Assembly: GCA_014859445.1 (NCBI GenBank) | Contig: JACUUC010000023.1 | Coordinates: forward strand, 1 to 48,943 | Direction: 5' to 3' | Length of the DNA: 48,943 nt | DNA from: Bacterioplanes sp. | GTDB taxonomy: Bacteria > Pseudomonadota > Gammaproteobacteria > Pseudomonadales > Oceanobacteraceae | In this document: positions 36,876-47,139 of the stretch, in pieces | Numbering within the stretch: the first letter of the stretch is position 1 | Layout: the number at the start of each line of letters is the position of its first letter | Made by a program: the position numbers and the translations under genes | The notes under the pieces: model-generated | What the model was told of the DNA's origin: nothing | Database searches by the model: none | Seen by the model: only the letters and a program-made list of their open reading frames with translations

Positions 36876-39470
36876 ATGGGTGAGTTAGCCAAAGAAGTTC
36901 TTCCAATTAACATTGAAGACGAACTGCAACAGTCCTACCTTGACTACGCCATGAGCGTGATCGTTGGACGGGCATTGCCAGATGTGCGCGATGGGTTGAA
37001 GCCCGTGCATCGTCGGGTTCTGCATGCCATGAACGTATTGGGTAATGATTGGAATAAACCCTATAAGAAATCAGCCCGTGTGGTCGGTGATGTGATTGGT
37101 AAATACCATCCGCATGGTGATTCTGCAGTGTATGACACCATCGTGCGTATGGCGCAAGACTTCTCAATGCGCTACATGATGGTTGACGGTCAAGGTAACT
37201 TTGGTTCGGTCGATGGTGACTCCGCTGCCGCTATGCGTTACACCGAAGTGCGTATGGCCAAGATCAGCCATGATATGTTGGCCGATATTGATAAAGAAAC
37301 GGTTGACTGGCTACCTAACTACGACGGTACGGAACAAATCCCCGAAGTTATGCCGACGCGCATTCCCAACTTGTTGGTTAATGGCTCGTCGGGTATCGCT
37401 GTGGGTATGGCGACGAACATTCCGCCGCACAATTTACGCGAAGTCATGAACGGTTGTTTGGCATTGATTGATAATCCGGAATTGGACGTTGACCAATTGA
37501 TGGAATACATCCCAGGGCCGGATTTCCCAACGGGCGCATTTATTAATGGTCGAGATGGAATTGTAGAAGCCTATCGCACTGGCCGTGGTCGTATTTACAT
37601 GCGTGCGCGGCATCATTTTGAAGAAGATGAACGCAACGGTAAGGTCAGTATTATTTTCACCGAGATTCCATATCAGGTGAACAAAGCGCGCTTGATTGAA
37701 AAAATTGCCGAATTAGTGAAAGACAAAAAGCTAGAAGGCATTACCGAGTTGCGTGATGAGTCGGACAAAGACGGCATGCGCATTGTGGTTGAGCTTCGTC
37801 GCGGCGAAATGCCCGAAGTGGTTCTCAATAACTTGTTTGCGCAAACACAGCTGCAAGGTGTTTTTGGTATTAATACCGTGGCGTTGGTTGATGGTCAGCC
37901 TAAAATCCTGAACCTTAAGCAATTGCTTGAAGCCTTTGTAAAACACCGCCGTGAAGTGGTGACGCGTCGTACGATTTACGATTTGCGTAAAGCCCGTGAA
38001 CGTGGCCATTTGTTGGAGGGCTTGGCGTTGGCGTTGGCCAATATTGATCCGGTTATTGCCTTGATCAAGAAGTCACCGACGGCAGCAGAAGCGAAAGAGA
38101 ATTTGATGGTAACGGCGTGGGCGCCAGGTGATGTGCTCGAGATGTTGGAGCGCGCAGGTCCTGACGCATGTCGCCCTGATGACTTGCCAGAGCAATATGG
38201 TTTCCGTGATGGCAGCTACTACCTGTCACCCGCACAAGCGCAAGCCATTTTGGATTTGCGTTTGCAGAAATTGACCGGCCTCGAACATGAAAAACTGATC
38301 GAAGAATACCAAGTCAAGTTGACAGAGATTGCCGAGTATTTAGAAATTTTGGCCAGTTCTGAGCGCTTGATGCAGGTTATTCGTGAAGAATTAGAAGCCA
38401 TTCGTGCGGAATATGGCGACGAGCGTCGTACTGAGATCATGGCGGTGAAGCGTGATCTGACTATGGCCGATTTGATCCCAGAAGAGACCTTGGTATTAAC
38501 CTTATCGCACGCCGGATACGCGAAAACCCAGCAAATGGATGTGTATCAAGCGCAAAAGCGTGGTGGTAAAGGTAAGTCAGTCGCCAGCGTGAAAGATGAA
38601 GATTTCATTGAGCACTTGTTGGTGGTCAATAGCCACGATACGGTGTTGTGTTTTACCGATGCGGGTAAAGTCTATTGGTTGACGGTGTATGACATTCCTC
38701 AGGCCAGCCGCAATGCCAAAGGACGCCCGATCGTCAATGTGTTGAATTTGTCCGCTGAGGGCGAGCGAATCACGGCCATTTTGCCGGTGACAGAATACCG
38801 ACAAGACCACTTTGTGTTTATGGTGACCGCTCGTGGCACGGTGAAAAAAACCACTTTGGATCAGTTCAGTCGTCCTCGCTCCAGTGGCTTAATCGCTTGT
38901 GAATTGGATGAAGGCGATCATTTGGTTGGCGTGGCCATTACCGATGGCACAAAAGACATTTTGATGTTGTCTGATGCCGGTAAAGCGGTGCGCTTCAAAG
39001 AGTCGGATGTTCGCGCCATGGGGCGTGGTGCTCGTGGTGTGCGTGGCATCAAGCTGGCCGATGGTCAGCGCGTTATCTCTCTGATTGTACCGGAAGAGGG
39101 TGGTACCATCTTAACCGCATCTGCTCGCGGTTATGGTAAGCGTACCGATGTGACGGAGTTCCCCACCAAAGGTCGCGGCACACAAGGCGTTATCGCCATG
39201 GTCACCAGTGATCGTAACGGTCCATTGGTGGGTGCGGTGCAGGTGTTTGATGGTGACGAAGTGATGCTGGTGAGCGATCAAGGTACCTTGGTCCGCACGC
39301 GCGTCAATGAAGTGTCCGTGTTAGGTCGAAACACACAAGGTGTGACGTTAATTCGAGTTGCCGATAAAGAAAAACTGGTTGGCGTTGAACGAATCTGTGA
39401 TGCGGATGAGGACGACAGTCTTGAATCGGCCGATTTAGTCTCTGGTGAATCGCTAGATGAATCTGAATAA
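36876..39470 (+). CDS. gyrA: DNA gyrase subunit A
   Basis: GyrA is the cutting and rejoining subunit of gyrase, which introduces negative supercoils. The 864-residue protein has catalytic Tyr122 (AAMRYTE) and the quinolone-resistance region [10 protein letters not shown] with Ser83 and Asp87, the residues of susceptible E. coli. The C-terminal beta-pinwheel includes the GyrA box QKRGGKGK (residue about 560). Acidic tail ends [20 protein letters not shown]. Length is normal. It is followed after 28 bases by the Wzz-like gene without a terminator. Confidence 0.98.
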   Translation: MGELAKEVLPINIEDELQQSYLDYAMSVIVGRALPDVRDGLKPVHRRVLHAMNVLGNDWNKPYKKSARVVGDVIGKYHPHGDSAVYDTIVRMAQDFSMRYMMVDGQGNFGSVDGDSAAAMRYTEVRMAKISHDMLADIDKETVDWLPNYDGTEQIPEVMPTRIPNLLVNGSSGIAVGMATNIPPHNLREVMNGCLALIDNPELDVDQLMEYIPGPDFPTGAFINGRDGIVEAYRTGRGRIYMRARHHFEEDERNGKVSIIFTEIPYQVNKARLIEKIAELVKDKKLEGITELRDESDKDGMRIVVELRRGEMPEVVLNNLFAQTQLQGVFGINTVALVDGQPKILNLKQLLEAFVKHRREVVTRRTIYDLRKARERGHLLEGLALALANIDPVIALIKKSPTAAEAKENLMVTAWAPGDVLEMLERAGPDACRPDDLPEQYGFRDGSYYLSPAQAQAILDLRLQKLTGLEHEKLIEEYQVKLTEIAEYLEILASSERLMQVIREELEAIRAEYGDERRTEIMAVKRDLTMADLIPEETLVLTLSHAGYAKTQQMDVYQAQKRGGKGKSVASVKDEDFIEHLLVVNSHDTVLCFTDAGKVYWLTVYDIPQASRNAKGRPIVNVLNLSAEGERITAILPVTEYRQDHFVFMVTARGTVKKTTLDQFSRPRSSGLIACELDEGDHLVGVAITDGTKDILMLSDAGKAVRFKESDVRAMGRGARGVRGIKLADGQRVISLIVPEEGGTILTASARGYGKRTDVTEFPTKGRGTQGVIAMVTSDRNGPLVGAVQVFDGDEVMLVSDQGTLVRTRVNEVSVLGRNTQGVTLIRVADKEKLVGVERICDADEDDSLESADLVSGESLDESE

Positions 39471-39498
39471 GTTTAGTTTGTAAATAAGGAAATAAGCA

Positions 39499-40578
39499 GT
39501 GGACCCACATTTATCAGCGTCTGGATATTCAGATGAAATTGATTTGTTTGATTTGTTCGATGACATCAAACAGAAGTGGTATTGGTTGATTGGATCTGGC
39601 TTTGTTTGTGTTTTTCTATCAGCGCTTTATGCTTTTTTAGCGACACCAACTTACAAAGCGGATTTTGTTTTTAAGCCAGTTTCTGATGCTGATTTAATCC
39701 AATTAAATCAACCTCGATTGAAAGACGTGTTTGATGTACCAGCGGATGAATTATTTTTGACGCCAGAAAAAGCGTTTAAAGCGGTTCGTACCACGGTTTT
39801 TTCTGGTTCAGTCATGCGTGACTTTTATAGTAGTTTGCTTGAAAGTGTCTCTAGTGATCTTGTTACCCTTATTTACAATGACAAGCTGTCACTGGAGCAG
39901 AATTTCTCTAATTTCTCCGATCGTTTCTCGATGATTGATCCGAGTGCACGACAAGATGATGTGTTTTTAAAAGTATCTTTCGAATTGTCGGAGGCTGCTC
40001 TTGCTGCGAGTGTTCTAAATCAATTCTCGCAATTTGTTATCGATAGACATCATACGGACACAAGAGAGTCTATCGAGAAACGTATTGAATTAAAGCTTGA
40101 ACAGTGGAACATTCAAGCTGAAGAGATGCGAAATAAGTACCAGGCTGAGAAAAAAAGACAAATTTTTAGTTTGCAAGAGTCAGCTGCGATTGCAGCCAGC
40201 TTGAATCAAAAACGTCCTCTTTACGATGCGGAGCGTGTTTCTGTTGGAGCTCAGCCTCCGCTTTTCATGATGGGTGAAACGGCCTTGCGTTCTGAAATTG
40301 AACAGTTAAATAGCCGTACAGCCGAAAATGAAGTTTATTATGTGCCTGATCTTCCTGAATTAATGTGGAAGATTCGGTCGGTTGAAGGCACAAAAATCGC
40401 TTGGTCGAATATAAAATATGTAGTCGTCGATCAGCCTGCTATTACTCCTCGTTCTGCGGTAAAACCACGTAAGTTATTGATTCTGGCATTGGGCGCAGTT
40501 GTGGGTGGTATGCTTGGCATCATGTTCGCGTTGGCAACGGCCGCGTACGATCGTCGTAAAAACAGACAATTAGTCTAA
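39499..40578 (+). CDS. Wzz-like chain-length determinant protein
   Basis: The 359-residue protein has the Wzz topology: a cytosolic N-terminus (EIDLFDLFDDIKQKWYWL), TM1 at about 30-52, a long periplasmic part rich in helix/coiled coil (about 180-270), and TM2 at about 328-350 with a basic tail. VVVDQPAITPRSAVKPRK before TM2 fits the conserved Pro-rich segment. Wzz proteins set polysaccharide chain length. There is no Walker motif, so it lacks a kinase part. Codon use is richer in A+T than gyrA or serC. The GTG start has AAGGA 8 bases upstream. Confidence 0.85.
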   Translation: MDPHLSASGYSDEIDLFDLFDDIKQKWYWLIGSGFVCVFLSALYAFLATPTYKADFVFKPVSDADLIQLNQPRLKDVFDVPADELFLTPEKAFKAVRTTVFSGSVMRDFYSSLLESVSSDLVTLIYNDKLSLEQNFSNFSDRFSMIDPSARQDDVFLKVSFELSEAALAASVLNQFSQFVIDRHHTDTRESIEKRIELKLEQWNIQAEEMRNKYQAEKKRQIFSLQESAAIAASLNQKRPLYDAERVSVGAQPPLFMMGETALRSEIEQLNSRTAENEVYYVPDLPELMWKIRSVEGTKIAWSNIKYVVVDQPAITPRSAVKPRKLLILALGAVVGGMLGIMFALATAAYDRRKNRQLV

Positions 40579-40601
40579 GTGTTTTTTCGGGTTTTATGAT
40601 T

Positions 40602-40623
40602 CAGTGCGCCTTTCGGCGCACTG
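40602..40623 (+). terminator. Strong hairpin between the Wzz-like gene and serC
   Basis: CAGTGCGCC pairs perfectly with GGCGCACTG across a TTTC loop, a 9-bp stem. It lies 23 bases after the Wzz-like stop. No T tract follows, so it may be a terminator, a pause site or an mRNA-stability element ahead of serC. Confidence 0.6.
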
Positions 40624-40648
40624 TCACGTTTAGCGAGTAACCTTTAAA

Positions 40649-41734
40649 ATGAGTCGAGTGTATAATTTTTGTGCTGGCCCAGCTTCTTTGCCTGCGGCTG
40701 TCTTAGAACGTGCGCAGCAAGAAATGTCGGATTGGCATGGCAAAGGCATGTCCATCATGGAGATGAGCCACCGCAGTGTGGATTATGTCTCTGTTGCTCA
40801 AAAAGCCGAACAAGATTTGCGCGATTTGTTAGCTATCCCAGATAATTACAAAGTCCTGTTTATGCAGGGTGGCGCGAGTAGCCAGTTTGCGATGATTCCG
40901 TTGAATTTGTTAGGCCATGCGGATGCAGTCGCCGATTACATCAACACCGGACAGTGGTCTGCCAAAGCCATTGCCGAGGCCAAGCGTTATGGTCATGTCA
41001 ATGTGGCTGCATCGACGGAACACAACCAATTTACCTCCGCCCCGGCGCAGCATGAATTAAAGCTCACCGACGGTGCGGCTTATGTGCACTACACGCCAAA
41101 CGAAACCATTGGCGGCGTGGCGTTTGATTACATCCCAGATACAGGTGATGTGCCCTTGGTGGCCGATTATTCATCGTCTATTTTGTCAGAACCGCTGGAT
41201 GTGTCTCGTTTCGGCTTAATCTATGCCGGTGCGCAAAAGAACATTGGTCCGGCAGGATTGTGTGTGGTGATTGTGCGCGAAGACTTGTTAGGTCGTGCAT
41301 TACCACAAACTCCCACCATGTTTGATTATCAGGTCTGTGCCAAAAACGGCTCTATGTACAATACGCCACCAACCTACAGTTGGTATCTTGCTGGTTTGGT
41401 GTTTGAGTGGCTAAAAGAACAGGGTGGTTTGTCTGCCATGGCCGAACTGAACCATCGTAAGGCGAAAAAACTGTACGCGTTTATTGATTCTCACGCGTTT
41501 TATGCCAATCCGGTTGCGGTGGCTAATCGTTCATTAATGAATGTGCCTTTCACACTGGCCGATGCGTCATTAGAGTCGCTGTTTTTGCAAGAAAGTGAAG
41601 CAGCGGGTTTGATGAATTTGGCTGGGCATCGCAGTGTCGGTGGTATGCGCGCCAGTATCTACAACGCAGTGCCAGAAGAAGCGGTGGATGCCTTGATTGC
41701 GTTTATGGGTGATTTTGCACAGCGTCACGCTTGA
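40649..41734 (+). CDS. serC: Phosphoserine aminotransferase
   Basis: SerC makes phosphoserine from 3-phosphohydroxypyruvate and also works in pyridoxal phosphate synthesis. The 361-residue class V aminotransferase begins [17 protein letters not shown] and has [11 protein letters not shown], with the PLP Lys. [16 protein letters not shown] near the C-terminus is the SerC signature. Full length. It starts a run of biosynthetic genes that continues with pheA 63 bases after its stop. Confidence 0.97.
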   Translation: MSRVYNFCAGPASLPAAVLERAQQEMSDWHGKGMSIMEMSHRSVDYVSVAQKAEQDLRDLLAIPDNYKVLFMQGGASSQFAMIPLNLLGHADAVADYINTGQWSAKAIAEAKRYGHVNVAASTEHNQFTSAPAQHELKLTDGAAYVHYTPNETIGGVAFDYIPDTGDVPLVADYSSSILSEPLDVSRFGLIYAGAQKNIGPAGLCVVIVREDLLGRALPQTPTMFDYQVCAKNGSMYNTPPTYSWYLAGLVFEWLKEQGGLSAMAELNHRKAKKLYAFIDSHAFYANPVAVANRSLMNVPFTLADASLESLFLQESEAAGLMNLAGHRSVGGMRASIYNAVPEEAVDALIAFMGDFAQRHA

Positions 41735-41797
41735 GTCGAGGTAACGGCTTGGTGAGGTAAATCCGTTTTTCAATGTATCGCAAGTAATGAGAGCCGC

Positions 41798-42889
41798 ATG
41801 AGTGAAGCACAAGAGTTGGATAGCTTACGCCAACAAATTGATGACTTGGATCAACGCATTCAAACCTTGATCAACCAACGGGCTGAGTGTGCTCAGCGCG
41901 TGGCTGAGGTGAAATTGAAATACGCCGCGCCGAATGAAGAGGTGGTGTTTTACCGGCCAGAGCGTGAGGCGCAGGTACTGCGTCGTGTGATGGAGCGCAA
42001 TCAAGGCCCATTGGCTGATGAGTCGATGGCGCGCTTGTTTCGTGAAATTATGTCGCAATGCTTGGCGTTAGAAAAACCATTAACTGTGGCGTATTTAGGT
42101 CCGCAAGGTACGTTTACACAGCAAGCGGCGATCAAGCACTTTGGTCATGCGGTGAACTGTGCCAGTCAAATTTCGATTCCTGATGTGTTTCGCGAGGTCG
42201 CAAGTGGCGCTGCCAATTACGGTGTTGTGCCTATCGAAAACTCGACCGAAGGTGTGGTCACGCATACGCTCGATAGTTTTATGGATTCAGGTTTGCATAT
42301 CTGCGGCGAAGTCGCGTTGCGTATCCATCACCATTTGTTGGTAAAAACCAACGGGCAGTCGATTGAGCGTATTTATTCTCACGCTCAGTCGTTAGGGCAG
42401 TGTCGTCTTTGGTTGGATCAGTATTTTCCCAATGTGGAACGTATTGCAGTCAGTTCCAATGCAGAAGCGGCGCGTCGAGCCAGTCAGGAGCCCAATGCGG
42501 CCGCTATTGCCGGTGAAGTGGCTGCAGAATTATATGAGCTGGATGTGCATGCGGCGAATATTGAAGATCGTCCTGATAACACCACGCGCTTTTTGATCAT
42601 TGGACAACAGCAAACTCAGCCCAGCGGTGACGACAAAACGTCGTTATTGGTGTCCAGTCGAAATCAACCCGGTGCGTTATACCAGGTGCTGGCGCCATTT
42701 CATCAAGCGGGCATCAGCCTGACTCGAATTGAAACACGCCCAGCTCGTACTGGTGCATGGAATTACGTGTTCTTCATTGACTTTGAAGGTCACTATCACG
42801 ACGCCAATATTCAGCAGGTGATTGAACAATTGCATGCCGTGGCGGCAGATTTGAAATGGCTGGGCTCCTACCCCAAGGCCGTCTTATAA
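41798..42889 (+). CDS. pheA: Chorismate mutase/prephenate dehydratase (P-protein)
   Basis: This bifunctional 363-residue enzyme turns chorismate to prephenate and on to phenylpyruvate. Residues 1-90 form the AroQ chorismate mutase helix bundle (LRQQIDDLDQRIQTLINQRAE). The dehydratase domain starts near 95 (VAYLGPQGTFTQQAA) and has ENSTEGVV and NTTRFLII. The C-terminal ACT domain (about 278-360) includes GALYQVLAPFHQAGISLTRIETRP, where phenylalanine feedback would act. No leader peptide was seen upstream. Confidence 0.97.
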   Translation: MSEAQELDSLRQQIDDLDQRIQTLINQRAECAQRVAEVKLKYAAPNEEVVFYRPEREAQVLRRVMERNQGPLADESMARLFREIMSQCLALEKPLTVAYLGPQGTFTQQAAIKHFGHAVNCASQISIPDVFREVASGAANYGVVPIENSTEGVVTHTLDSFMDSGLHICGEVALRIHHHLLVKTNGQSIERIYSHAQSLGQCRLWLDQYFPNVERIAVSSNAEAARRASQEPNAAAIAGEVAAELYELDVHAANIEDRPDNTTRFLIIGQQQTQPSGDDKTSLLVSSRNQPGALYQVLAPFHQAGISLTRIETRPARTGAWNYVFFIDFEGHYHDANIQQVIEQLHAVAADLKWLGSYPKAVL

Positions 42890-42924
42890 CCGGATTTCGT
42901 TTTTACTGAGGTGAGATCGACACA

Positions 42925-44049
42925 ATGGCAATGAATTTTCAGCAATTTGCGGTTGCGGGTGTGCAGCAGTTAAGTCCTTATCAACCAGGCAAACCCATCG
43001 ACGAGTTGGCGCGTGAGTTGGGTTTGCAAGAGGCCGATATTGTCAAGCTGGCTAGTAATGAAAACCCCTTGGGTGCCAGTCCTAAGGCGCTCGACGCCAT
43101 TGCGGCGGTCATGCCCGAGTTGGCATTGTATCCCGATGGCGCGGGGTTCGAGTTAAAGCGTGCGCTGTCGGAAAAACTGGGTGTACAGCCAGCTCAGATC
43201 ACGCTTGGCAATGGTTCAAGTGACATTTTGGATTTCATGACGCGTGTGTTCGTGAATGACGGCGATAACGTCGTGTATTCTCAGCATGCTTTCGCCATTT
43301 ATGGGTTATGCGCGAAAATGGTTGGCGCAGAATCGATCGTGGTACCTGCTAAAAATTATGGTCATGATTTGGTTGCGATGGCGGCGGCTATCAATGATCG
43401 TACCCGCATCATTTTTGTGACTAACCCCAATAATCCGACCGGTACATGGAATACGGCGGGCGAGCTGGATGCGTTCTTAGCGGCCGTTCCTGAACGCGTT
43501 CTGGTGGTGTTAGACGAAGCTTACTTCGAGTACGTTGCGGATGCGGATTACCCGAATGGTTTGGATTATCTTGATCGCTATCCTAATTTGGTGATCACCC
43601 GAACGTTTTCAAAAGCCTATGGTTTGGCCTCTTTGCGTGTGGGTTATGGCATTTCCAGTGTGGAATTGGCCGATTTGTTGAATCGCGTGCGTCCGCCATT
43701 CAATGTGAATTCATTCGCCTTGGCGGCTGCTACGGCCGCGTTGTCGGATCACGAGTATGTAGCGGCGAGTTTGGCTTGCAATAATGAAGGTATGGCTTAT
43801 CTGACGCGTCAGTTTACGGAGCTGGGCTTATCTTATATTCCCTCGGTGGGTAACTTCATCAGCGTGAAAATGCCTGAAGGCGTTGACGCCATGGTGGTTT
43901 ATCAAGGCTTGTTGCAAGAAGGCGTGATTGTTCGCCCAGTGGCTAATTATGAAATGCCTGAATATTTGCGTGTTTCGATTGGTACTGATGCAGAGAACGC
44001 CATCTTCATCACGGCCTTGCGTCACGTCTTGTCGACCTTATCGGCGTAA
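42925..44049 (+). CDS. hisC: Histidinol-phosphate/aromatic aminotransferase
   Basis: The 374-residue class I/II aminotransferase contains LASNENPLGASPKA, the NPNNPTG loop and TRTFSKAYGLASLRVGYG with the PLP Lys. The family transaminates histidinol phosphate. Its place between pheA and tyrA suggests it also acts on phenylpyruvate and 4-hydroxyphenylpyruvate, as proposed for HisC2 in Pseudomonas. The tyrA-aroA start is 3 bases after the stop, so coupling is likely. Confidence 0.92.
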   Translation: MAMNFQQFAVAGVQQLSPYQPGKPIDELARELGLQEADIVKLASNENPLGASPKALDAIAAVMPELALYPDGAGFELKRALSEKLGVQPAQITLGNGSSDILDFMTRVFVNDGDNVVYSQHAFAIYGLCAKMVGAESIVVPAKNYGHDLVAMAAAINDRTRIIFVTNPNNPTGTWNTAGELDAFLAAVPERVLVVLDEAYFEYVADADYPNGLDYLDRYPNLVITRTFSKAYGLASLRVGYGISSVELADLLNRVRPPFNVNSFALAAATAALSDHEYVAASLACNNEGMAYLTRQFTELGLSYIPSVGNFISVKMPEGVDAMVVYQGLLQEGVIVRPVANYEMPEYLRVSIGTDAENAIFITALRHVLSTLSA

Positions 44050-44051
44050 TT

Positions 44052-46289
44052 ATGATGCCGTCTTTGTATATTCCTCGTGTGGCAGTCATCGGTCTTGGAC
44101 TGATTGGCTGTTCATGGGTAAAGGGGCTGCGAGAGCAGCAATGCATTGGTCATGTGGTCGGCTATGATCGCAATTTAGACTCCATGCAAGCCGCTCAGGC
44201 CCTTGGCTTGATTGATGCCTATACCGAGCAGCTGTGCGATGCCGTGATTGATGCGGATTTGATTATCGTATCGGTGCCGATTCTGGCTGTGCGTGATGTC
44301 TTGTCGGTCATAGCACCTTGTGTGGCGGATCACGCGGTGTTGACGGATGTCGGATCGGTCAAGGGCTCGGTCGCGGATGACGTCGCGCATGTCTTCGGTG
44401 CGGGTTTTGCTCGTTTTGTGCTGGGTCACCCCATTGCCGGATCCGAGCGCAGTGGTGTCGAAGCCGCTGATGCTAATCTGTATCGCCATCATAAGGTGAT
44501 CATCACACCGCAACCGCATACGGCTCAGTCGGCCTTGAATCTGGTCAGGAAGGCTTGGCAGGCAGTGGGGGCCATTGTCGAGATGATGTCGGTGGATCAT
44601 CATGATGATGTGTTGGCCGCAACCAGTCATTTACCGCATTTGCTGGCCTATTCCCTTGTGGATACGTTAGCGAACAATCACGAAAATAAAGACATATTCA
44701 ATTACGCGGCCGGTGGTTTTCGCGACTTCACGCGCATTGCCGCGAGTAGTCCGGTGATGTGGCGTGATATTTTTACCGCCAATCGCGAGCCCTTATTGCG
44801 CACTCTGGATTTGTTTGAGCGCGACTTGGCGTTTTTGCGTTTGGCCTTACAGCACGACGATACCACAACGCTAATGGGTGTCCTCACGCGTGCCAAGGTG
44901 GCACGAGATCATTTTTCTAAAATACTTGCCCGTCGGGCCTATGTTGAACCTATGAAAACTACCACTATCGATTACATTGCTCGTGCCTCAGGTCGTCCGT
45001 TAACAGGACAGTTTCGTGTGCCTGGTGACAAATCCATTTCACATCGCTCGATTATGCTGGGCTCCTTGGCGACAGGGACAACCGAAGTGAGTGGTTTTTT
45101 AGAAGGCGAAGATAGCTTGGCAACCTTGCAAGCCTTCCGTGATATGGGCGTGGTGATTGAAGGGCCACATCGTGGACGTGTCACTATTCATGGTGTTGGC
45201 TTGCATGGCTTACAAGCGCCACCTAATGCGTTGTATTTGGGTAACTCCGGTACTTCCATGCGCCTGTTGGCTGGTTTGATGGCGGGTCAGTCGTTTGATG
45301 TCGAAATGACGGGCGATGAATCCTTATCGAAGCGCCCAATGGGACGCGTTGCTGACCCATTGCGCTTGATGGGGGCTGTGGTTGAAACCGCTGATGGTGG
45401 GCGTCCGCCCGTGTTGGTGAAAGGTGGTGCCGCACTGAAAGGTATTCGTTACGATTTGCCCATGGCCAGTGCGCAAGTTAAAAGCTGTGTGTTATTAGCA
45501 GGTTTGTACGCTGACGGCGAAACCGTTGTCACCGAACCTGCCCCCACTCGTGATCATACCGAGCGTATGCTGAAAGGCTTTGGTTATGACGTGCAGGTCG
45601 AGGGTAATCGTGTGACCTTGTCGTCGGGTGGTGAGTTGCAGGCTACCAATATTGATGTACCAGCGGACATTTCATCGGCCGCGTTCTTTATGGTTGGAGC
45701 CAGTATTACCCCGGGTTCGGATATCACGCTGGAACACGTTGGTATTAATCCGACACGCGTTGGGGTGATCAATATTCTGCGTCAAATGGGCGCCGATATT
45801 ACTCTGTTGAATGAGCGTGAAGTGGGTGGTGAGCCTGTGGCGGATATTCGCGTTCGTAGTGCGAATTTGAAAGGTATTCATATTCCAGAAGATCAAGTGC
45901 CATTGGCCATTGATGAATTTCCGGCCATTTTCATTGCGGCTGCTTGCGCCGAAGGCCAAACCGTACTGACTGGTGCCGAAGAGTTGCGCGTTAAAGAAAG
46001 TGATCGCATTCAAGCCATGGTCGATGGTTTGCAAATTTTGGGCGTGAACGCGCAGGGCACGGAAGATGGTGCCATCATTAATGGTATGGGTGCGTCGGGT
46101 GCTTTTGGTGGTGGTAATATTGTGACCCATCATGACCATCGCATTGCCATGAGTTTTGCGATGGCATCGTTGCGTGCCGGTGCTGACGCCATTCGCATTC
46201 TCGATTGCGCCAACGTCGCAACGTCATTTCCGAATTTTGTTGATTTGGCGAATGACTGTGGTTTGCAACTGGATGTTCAAGAAGGATAA
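44052..46289 (+). CDS. tyrA-aroA: Fused prephenate dehydrogenase and EPSP synthase
   Basis: A 745-residue fusion joins two enzymes of aromatic synthesis. Residues 1-300 are TyrA: VAVIGLGLIGCSWVKGL is the NAD(P) motif, and GHPIAGSERSG and HDDVLAATSHLPHLLAY are family signatures. AroA starts near Met301: PLTGQFRVPGDKSISHRSIML, then LYLGNSGTSMRLLAGL and KESDRIQAM. AroA makes 5-enolpyruvylshikimate-3-phosphate, which chorismate synthase uses. The fusion is characteristic of Pseudomonadales/Oceanospirillales relatives. cmk begins 3 bases after its stop. Confidence 0.97.
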   Translation: MMPSLYIPRVAVIGLGLIGCSWVKGLREQQCIGHVVGYDRNLDSMQAAQALGLIDAYTEQLCDAVIDADLIIVSVPILAVRDVLSVIAPCVADHAVLTDVGSVKGSVADDVAHVFGAGFARFVLGHPIAGSERSGVEAADANLYRHHKVIITPQPHTAQSALNLVRKAWQAVGAIVEMMSVDHHDDVLAATSHLPHLLAYSLVDTLANNHENKDIFNYAAGGFRDFTRIAASSPVMWRDIFTANREPLLRTLDLFERDLAFLRLALQHDDTTTLMGVLTRAKVARDHFSKILARRAYVEPMKTTTIDYIARASGRPLTGQFRVPGDKSISHRSIMLGSLATGTTEVSGFLEGEDSLATLQAFRDMGVVIEGPHRGRVTIHGVGLHGLQAPPNALYLGNSGTSMRLLAGLMAGQSFDVEMTGDESLSKRPMGRVADPLRLMGAVVETADGGRPPVLVKGGAALKGIRYDLPMASAQVKSCVLLAGLYADGETVVTEPAPTRDHTERMLKGFGYDVQVEGNRVTLSSGGELQATNIDVPADISSAAFFMVGASITPGSDITLEHVGINPTRVGVINILRQMGADITLLNEREVGGEPVADIRVRSANLKGIHIPEDQVPLAIDEFPAIFIAAACAEGQTVLTGAEELRVKESDRIQAMVDGLQILGVNAQGTEDGAIINGMGASGAFGGGNIVTHHDHRIAMSFAMASLRAGADAIRILDCANVATSFPNFVDLANDCGLQLDVQEG

Positions 46290-46292
46290 CGT

Positions 46293-46970
46293 ATGACTTT
46301 AGCAAGCGTAATCACCATTGATGGCCCATCCGGTGCGGGTAAGGGTACCGTTTGTGCGCGCTTAGCCGCTGAGCTGGGTTGGCATTTATTGGACAGCGGT
46401 GCCCTATATCGTTTAACTGGATTGGCTGCTCATAAACAAGGTTTGTCATTAGCCAATGAGTCGGCAGTTGCTGCGGTTGCTGCTACCTTGCCCGTTCGTT
46501 TTGAACCGACCAGTGACGGCGTGCGAGTGATACTGTCGGGCGACGATGTGACCCGCGAAATCCGTACCGAAGAGGTCGGTAGTATGGCATCGCAAGTCGC
46601 CGCATTGCCGGCAGTTCGTGCTGCTTTATTGCAGCGTCAGCGTGATTTCCAACAGGCTCCGGGGCTCATTGCCGATGGCCGCGATATGGGTACTGTGGTG
46701 TTTCCGAATGCCGATGTAAAAATTTTTCTGACGGCCAGTGCCGAAGAGCGTGGTCAGCGACGTTACAAGCAGTTGATCGAAAAAGGTTTTAGTGCTAGTT
46801 TACCCGCCCTAATCGAAGACATCCGTACGCGTGATGAGCGAGACAGCAACCGAGCGGTCGCGCCATTAAAGCCTGCACAAGATGCATACGAGATTGACAG
46901 CACTTCAATGAGTATTGAAGAGGTTTGCCAAACCGTATTGCGACTCGTACAAAAGGCAGGACTGATCTGA
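46293..46970 (+). CDS. cmk: Cytidylate kinase
   Basis: Cmk phosphorylates CMP and dCMP using ATP. The 225-residue protein has the P-loop [17 protein letters not shown] near residue 9 and [32 protein letters not shown], the CMP-binding and lid segments. [15 protein letters not shown] is also family-specific. The start has GAAGGATAA upstream and lies 3 bases after the tyrA-aroA stop. rpsA follows, the usual cmk-rpsA pairing. Confidence 0.97.
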   Translation: MTLASVITIDGPSGAGKGTVCARLAAELGWHLLDSGALYRLTGLAAHKQGLSLANESAVAAVAATLPVRFEPTSDGVRVILSGDDVTREIRTEEVGSMASQVAALPAVRAALLQRQRDFQQAPGLIADGRDMGTVVFPNADVKIFLTASAEERGQRRYKQLIEKGFSASLPALIEDIRTRDERDSNRAVAPLKPAQDAYEIDSTSMSIEEVCQTVLRLVQKAGLI

Positions 46971-46973
46971 GAT

Positions 46974-47139
46974 GAAATACGCCAATGAGCCGGACTCACA
47001 CAACGGCCTTGCCAGATAATATGGCGCGGTCAGAGTAGATTGTCGTATTTCAATTTAACCAACCCCAAATGTCTGGCCATTTGGAAAGCGTCGCACTTCA
47101 TTTTCTTTGAAGGACGCACAACAAGATAGGACTATATCC
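46974..47139 (+). promoter_or_regulatory. rpsA leader with structured hairpins
   Basis: The gap between cmk and rpsA has CCAAATG/CATTTGG (47065-47071 with 47078-47084), a perfect 7-bp stem with a 6-base loop, 55 bases before the rpsA ATG. GAAATACG (46974-46981) and CGTATTTC (47044-47051) form a longer-range pair. E. coli rpsA has a folded leader that S1 uses for autoregulation; a like role is inferred. TAGGA precedes the ATG. Confidence 0.5.

Noticed and set aside
37098-37170. Possible quinolone-resistance mutations in gyrA
   Set aside because: Ser83 and Asp87 are the residues of susceptible E. coli, so no resistance change is seen.
45672-46139. 155-codon minus-strand frame within aroA
   Set aside because: It lies opposite a highly conserved enzyme and has a His/Asn/Thr-rich composition typical of reverse reading of coding DNA.
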